A DNA stretch of 7,848 nt from the NCBI GenBank assembly GCA_016927675.1, contig JAFGMF010000174.1, forward strand, positions 1 to 7,848, given 5' to 3'. Positions 6,830 through 7,848 of this stretch are shown here, in pieces. The position numbers and the translations under genes were made by a program. The notes under the pieces were generated by a model. The model made no database searches. It worked only from the letters and a program-made list of their open reading frames with translations, and was not told the DNA's origin. Source of the stretch: Candidatus Cloacimonadota bacterium. Its GTDB lineage: Bacteria; Cloacimonadota; Cloacimonadia; Cloacimonadales; TCS61. The first letter of the stretch is position 1. Each line of letters starts with the position of its first letter.

Positions 6830-7078
6830 CTATTTAAACCGGATCAAATTGTCTTGATAGTACGTAATTTTAATCTGATTCAAGGAAGATGATTCTGCAT
6901 TAATAACTGGATCGAAAACATGTTGGTCATCTGTATCTTCTTTTTTTGTAGATAGATAACTAGATAAATCCATTTGCAGTAAAACGTTCTCAAGTTCATT
7001 AGCGAGAAATCCTGCTGCAAAAAAAGAAAATTGAATATCAACTTATAATATCTTAGTAGCAAAAAAAAATTTACTCAT
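6830..7078 (-). pseudogene. Small gene of 82 codons broken by an in-frame TAA at codon 12
   Basis: On the minus strand ATG 7078 overlaps the stop of the 63-aa gene (ATGAGTAA). The frame reads MSKFFFATKIL, meets TAA at 7045-7043, then continues open for 70 codons to TAG at 6832-6830. The downstream part has strongly protein-like composition: FFAAGFLANELENVLLQ looks like an amphipathic helix, followed by an acidic linker (KKEDTDDQ) and the C-terminal ITYYQDNLIRFK. No ATG, GTG or TTG start lies between the TAA and a methionine 24 codons later, so the 70-codon part cannot simply begin after the stop. I do not recognise a family. A single base change could restore the frame. Alternatives are a sequencing error or chance openness; the overlapping 60-codon frame at 6880-7062 has poorer composition and is treated as a shadow. 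Confidence 0.45.
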
Positions 7079-7262
7079 CCACTTCGGAAAAATTATTTCC
7101 TACTATCGTAAACTCTCCGTCGAGTAAATTGCAATATAAAGTAGCAAAATAAACTGCGTAATCTTGTCGGGGGAAATATATTTTGGTAAAATTTGAATTT
7201 GTTTCAGCAAATTCCCATCCTGATACTTTACTTTTTTTGACTTGGAATTTCATAAAACTCAT
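7071..7262 (-). CDS. Hypothetical protein, 63 aa
   Basis: I do not recognise this protein. ATG 7262 has GAGGA (7271-7267) 4 nt upstream and a plausible promoter 20 bp before it. The sequence opens MSFMKFQVKKSKVSGWEFAE and continues with alternating hydrophobic residues (TKIYFPRQDYAVYFATLYC, then GEFTIVGNN). This suggests a compact mixed alpha/beta fold, soluble, with no signal peptide or membrane segment and one cysteine (C44). It overlaps the start of the next, interrupted frame by 8 bp, so the two look like a translationally coupled pair, or remnants of one. It could be a small accessory gene or part of a decayed toxin-antitoxin-like pair; nothing in the sequence proves either. Confidence 0.55.
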   Translation of the reverse strand: MSFMKFQVKKSKVSGWEFAETNSNFTKIYFPRQDYAVYFATLYCNLLDGEFTIVGNNFSEVDE

Positions 7263-7281
7263 TCTATCCTCACAGAAAAAA

Positions 7282-7311
7282 GTTATAATTATAAATTTAA
7301 AGGTATCTCAA
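7282..7311 (-). promoter_or_regulatory. Candidate sigma70-type promoter for the 63-aa gene
   Basis: The minus strand carries TTGAGA (7311-7306) and TATAAC (7287-7282) separated by 18 bp. The -10 ends 19 bp before ATG 7262, leaving a short leader that contains the GAGGA site. Both hexamers match consensus at 4-5 of 6 positions. The surrounding DNA is AT-rich, which raises the chance of a spurious match. Confidence 0.4.
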
Positions 7312-7592
7312 CATTACTCGAAGAACTTATTGTTACACATACTGAAATTTGAGAGATAAACTTCAGTCGAAAAATCATGCTGATCCTTTAGAATAAATAA
7401 TATAAATCTATAAATATCGATGGAAAACAGTATTTCTTTCAAGTTGAACTCATCTTGATAATTCTATTATCTTAAGATTTAAGTAAAACATAGATAATAT
7501 TATTTTATACTCATATGACAGAAATATTGTTTGTGATTTCCAGTCAAGATTCTTATACAAATTAGGTGGGGAAGAGGCAATAATCAAGAATT

Positions 7593-7671
7593 AAATAAAC
7601 TCAATAAGCAAATTTCTTGAAATAAACCATACCCGAATCAGAGCATTAGTTGTATTTTTGTGAGTTTATTT
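7593..7671. repeat. 11-bp perfect inverted repeat around a 57-bp spacer
   Basis: AAATAAACTCA at 7593-7603 is exactly the reverse complement of TGAGTTTATTT at 7661-7671. The 57-bp interior has no gene. It could be the ends of a tiny mobile element or the base of a larger RNA structure. Both arms are AT-rich, so chance is not excluded. Confidence 0.4.
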
Positions 7672-7678
7672 TGATCTG

Positions 7679-7708
7679 AAGGTATAACAATTTTGCATTT
7701 TATACCTT
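7679..7708. repeat. Perfect 9-bp hairpin
   Basis: AAGGTATAA (7679-7687) and TTATACCTT (7700-7708) form a perfect 9-bp stem with a 12-nt loop. No run of T follows on either strand, so it does not look like an intrinsic terminator. Confidence 0.5.
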
Positions 7709-7726
7709 ATTACGGGAAATCATTCG

Positions 7727-7775
7727 CTTCTAACTCGATTCTAGTTCATAAAACCCTAGTCGGGTTAGTACGAAG
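7727..7775. repeat. Long bulged hairpin
   Basis: TAACTCGA-TT-CTAG (7731-7744) pairs with CTAG-TCGGGTTA (7756-7767): 12 pairs including one G-T, a TT bulge and an 11-nt loop. CTTC (7727-7730) and GAAG (7772-7775) extend it beyond a 4-nt asymmetric loop. The G-T pair and bulge suit an RNA fold or an aged repeat arm better than a simple DNA operator. Confidence 0.45.
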
Positions 7776-7784
7776 GTAAGGTGA

Positions 7785-7823
7785 AACAGGTAATCCTGAG
7801 GCAGAGCTTTGAGGAATTCTGTT
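7785..7823. repeat. Imperfect hairpin with AATCCTGAGGC core, possible dispersed repeat unit
   Basis: AACAG (7785-7789) pairs with CTGTT (7819-7823). Inside it, AATCCT pairs with AGGAATT (one bulged A), and AGGC pairs with GCTTT (one bulged T) around a 3-nt AGA loop. The core resembles ATCCTGAGC-type palindromic intergenic repeats that I recall from various bacterial genomes, but identity with any named repeat cannot be shown from one copy. Confidence 0.4.
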
Positions 7824-7848
7824 AAGATAAAATTGAATCGATGAATCG

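Larger units (their letters stand above)
7312..7848. other. Gene-free AT-rich stretch
   Basis: No convincing coding sequence was found on either strand. The left part (to about 7560) is very AT-rich with small symmetric motifs such as GATAAT-TCT-ATTATC at 7457-7471 and CTTAA-GAT-TTAAG at 7471-7483. The right part (7593-7823) is dense in inverted repeats, listed separately. The last bases repeat TGAATCGA almost twice in tandem (7834-7848). No tRNA or CRISPR repeat is recognised. Confidence 0.6.

Noticed and set aside
6880..7062. 60-codon minus-strand frame with TTG start
   Set aside because: It overlaps the interrupted small gene in another frame, and its aromatic- and leucine-heavy composition is typical of out-of-frame reading of AT-rich DNA.
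7289..7378. 29-codon minus-strand frame beginning MIFRLKFISQ with AAAGGA upstream
   Set aside because: A fair ribosome-binding site is present, but the frame is very short, overlaps the better promoter candidate for the 63-aa gene, and has no distinctive composition.
7515..7565. 16-codon plus-strand frame beginning MTEILFVISS
   Set aside because: Too short and without a ribosome-binding site.
7721..7775. Possible tRNA, suggested by CTCGATTCTAG resembling a T-arm
   Set aside because: No cloverleaf can be drawn: acceptor, D and anticodon arms are missing, and the segment pairs into one long hairpin instead.

Overview
The window is an AT-rich bacterial chromosome segment with ordinary translation and tRNA-modification genes on the left and an accessory-looking block on the right. 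Methionyl-tRNA synthetase and the i6A-tRNA methylthiotransferase MiaB are well conserved but do not fix the phylum. The low GC, the TTG start codons with strong Shine-Dalgarno sites, and a right-edge hairpin repeat whose core reads AATCCTGAGGC would fit an uncultured FCB-type lineage such as Cloacimonadota. That placement is a weak guess.

Left block (1-4112, + strand). A possible tail of an upstream gene ends at 64. It is followed by metG (203-2215), a two-helix membrane protein of unknown function (2269-2814) and miaB (2811-4112). The membrane gene and miaB share an ATGA stop/start overlap, so these genes look like one operon, with metG 53 bp upstream.

Middle block (4104-6658, - strand). 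It converges on miaB and overlaps its 3' end by 9 bp. In transcription order it holds: a 304-aa helical/coiled-coil protein with a C-terminal Mrr-like restriction-endonuclease-fold domain (6658-5744); a 272-aa protein of the TIGR02391/Hypoth_Ymh (HEPN-like, AbiJ-type) family (5730-4912); an 87-aa DUF3892 protein (4897-4634); and, after a 104-bp gap, an unrecognised 141-aa protein (4529-4104). The first three are tightly spaced (13-14 bp), each downstream ribosome-binding site sitting against or over the previous stop codon, so they look like a co-expressed cassette. By family this resembles a defence or abortive-infection module. However, the residues expected at both nuclease active sites are replaced: Asn and Gly for the Asp and Glu of the Mrr-like D...ExK motif, and Thr for the His of the HEPN-like RNxxxH motif. 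The cassette may be a non-cleaving derivative or a decaying one.

Right block (6659-7848). A 63-aa small gene (7262-7071) is followed by an overlapping second reading frame (7078-6830) that is interrupted at codon 12 by an in-frame TAA but otherwise reads like protein. Upstream of these, 7263-7848 holds no convincing gene. Its right end carries several inverted repeats: an 11-bp pair around a 57-bp spacer, a perfect 9-bp hairpin, a long bulged hairpin at 7727-7775 and an imperfect hairpin at 7785-7823. This could be a repeat element or a structured RNA.
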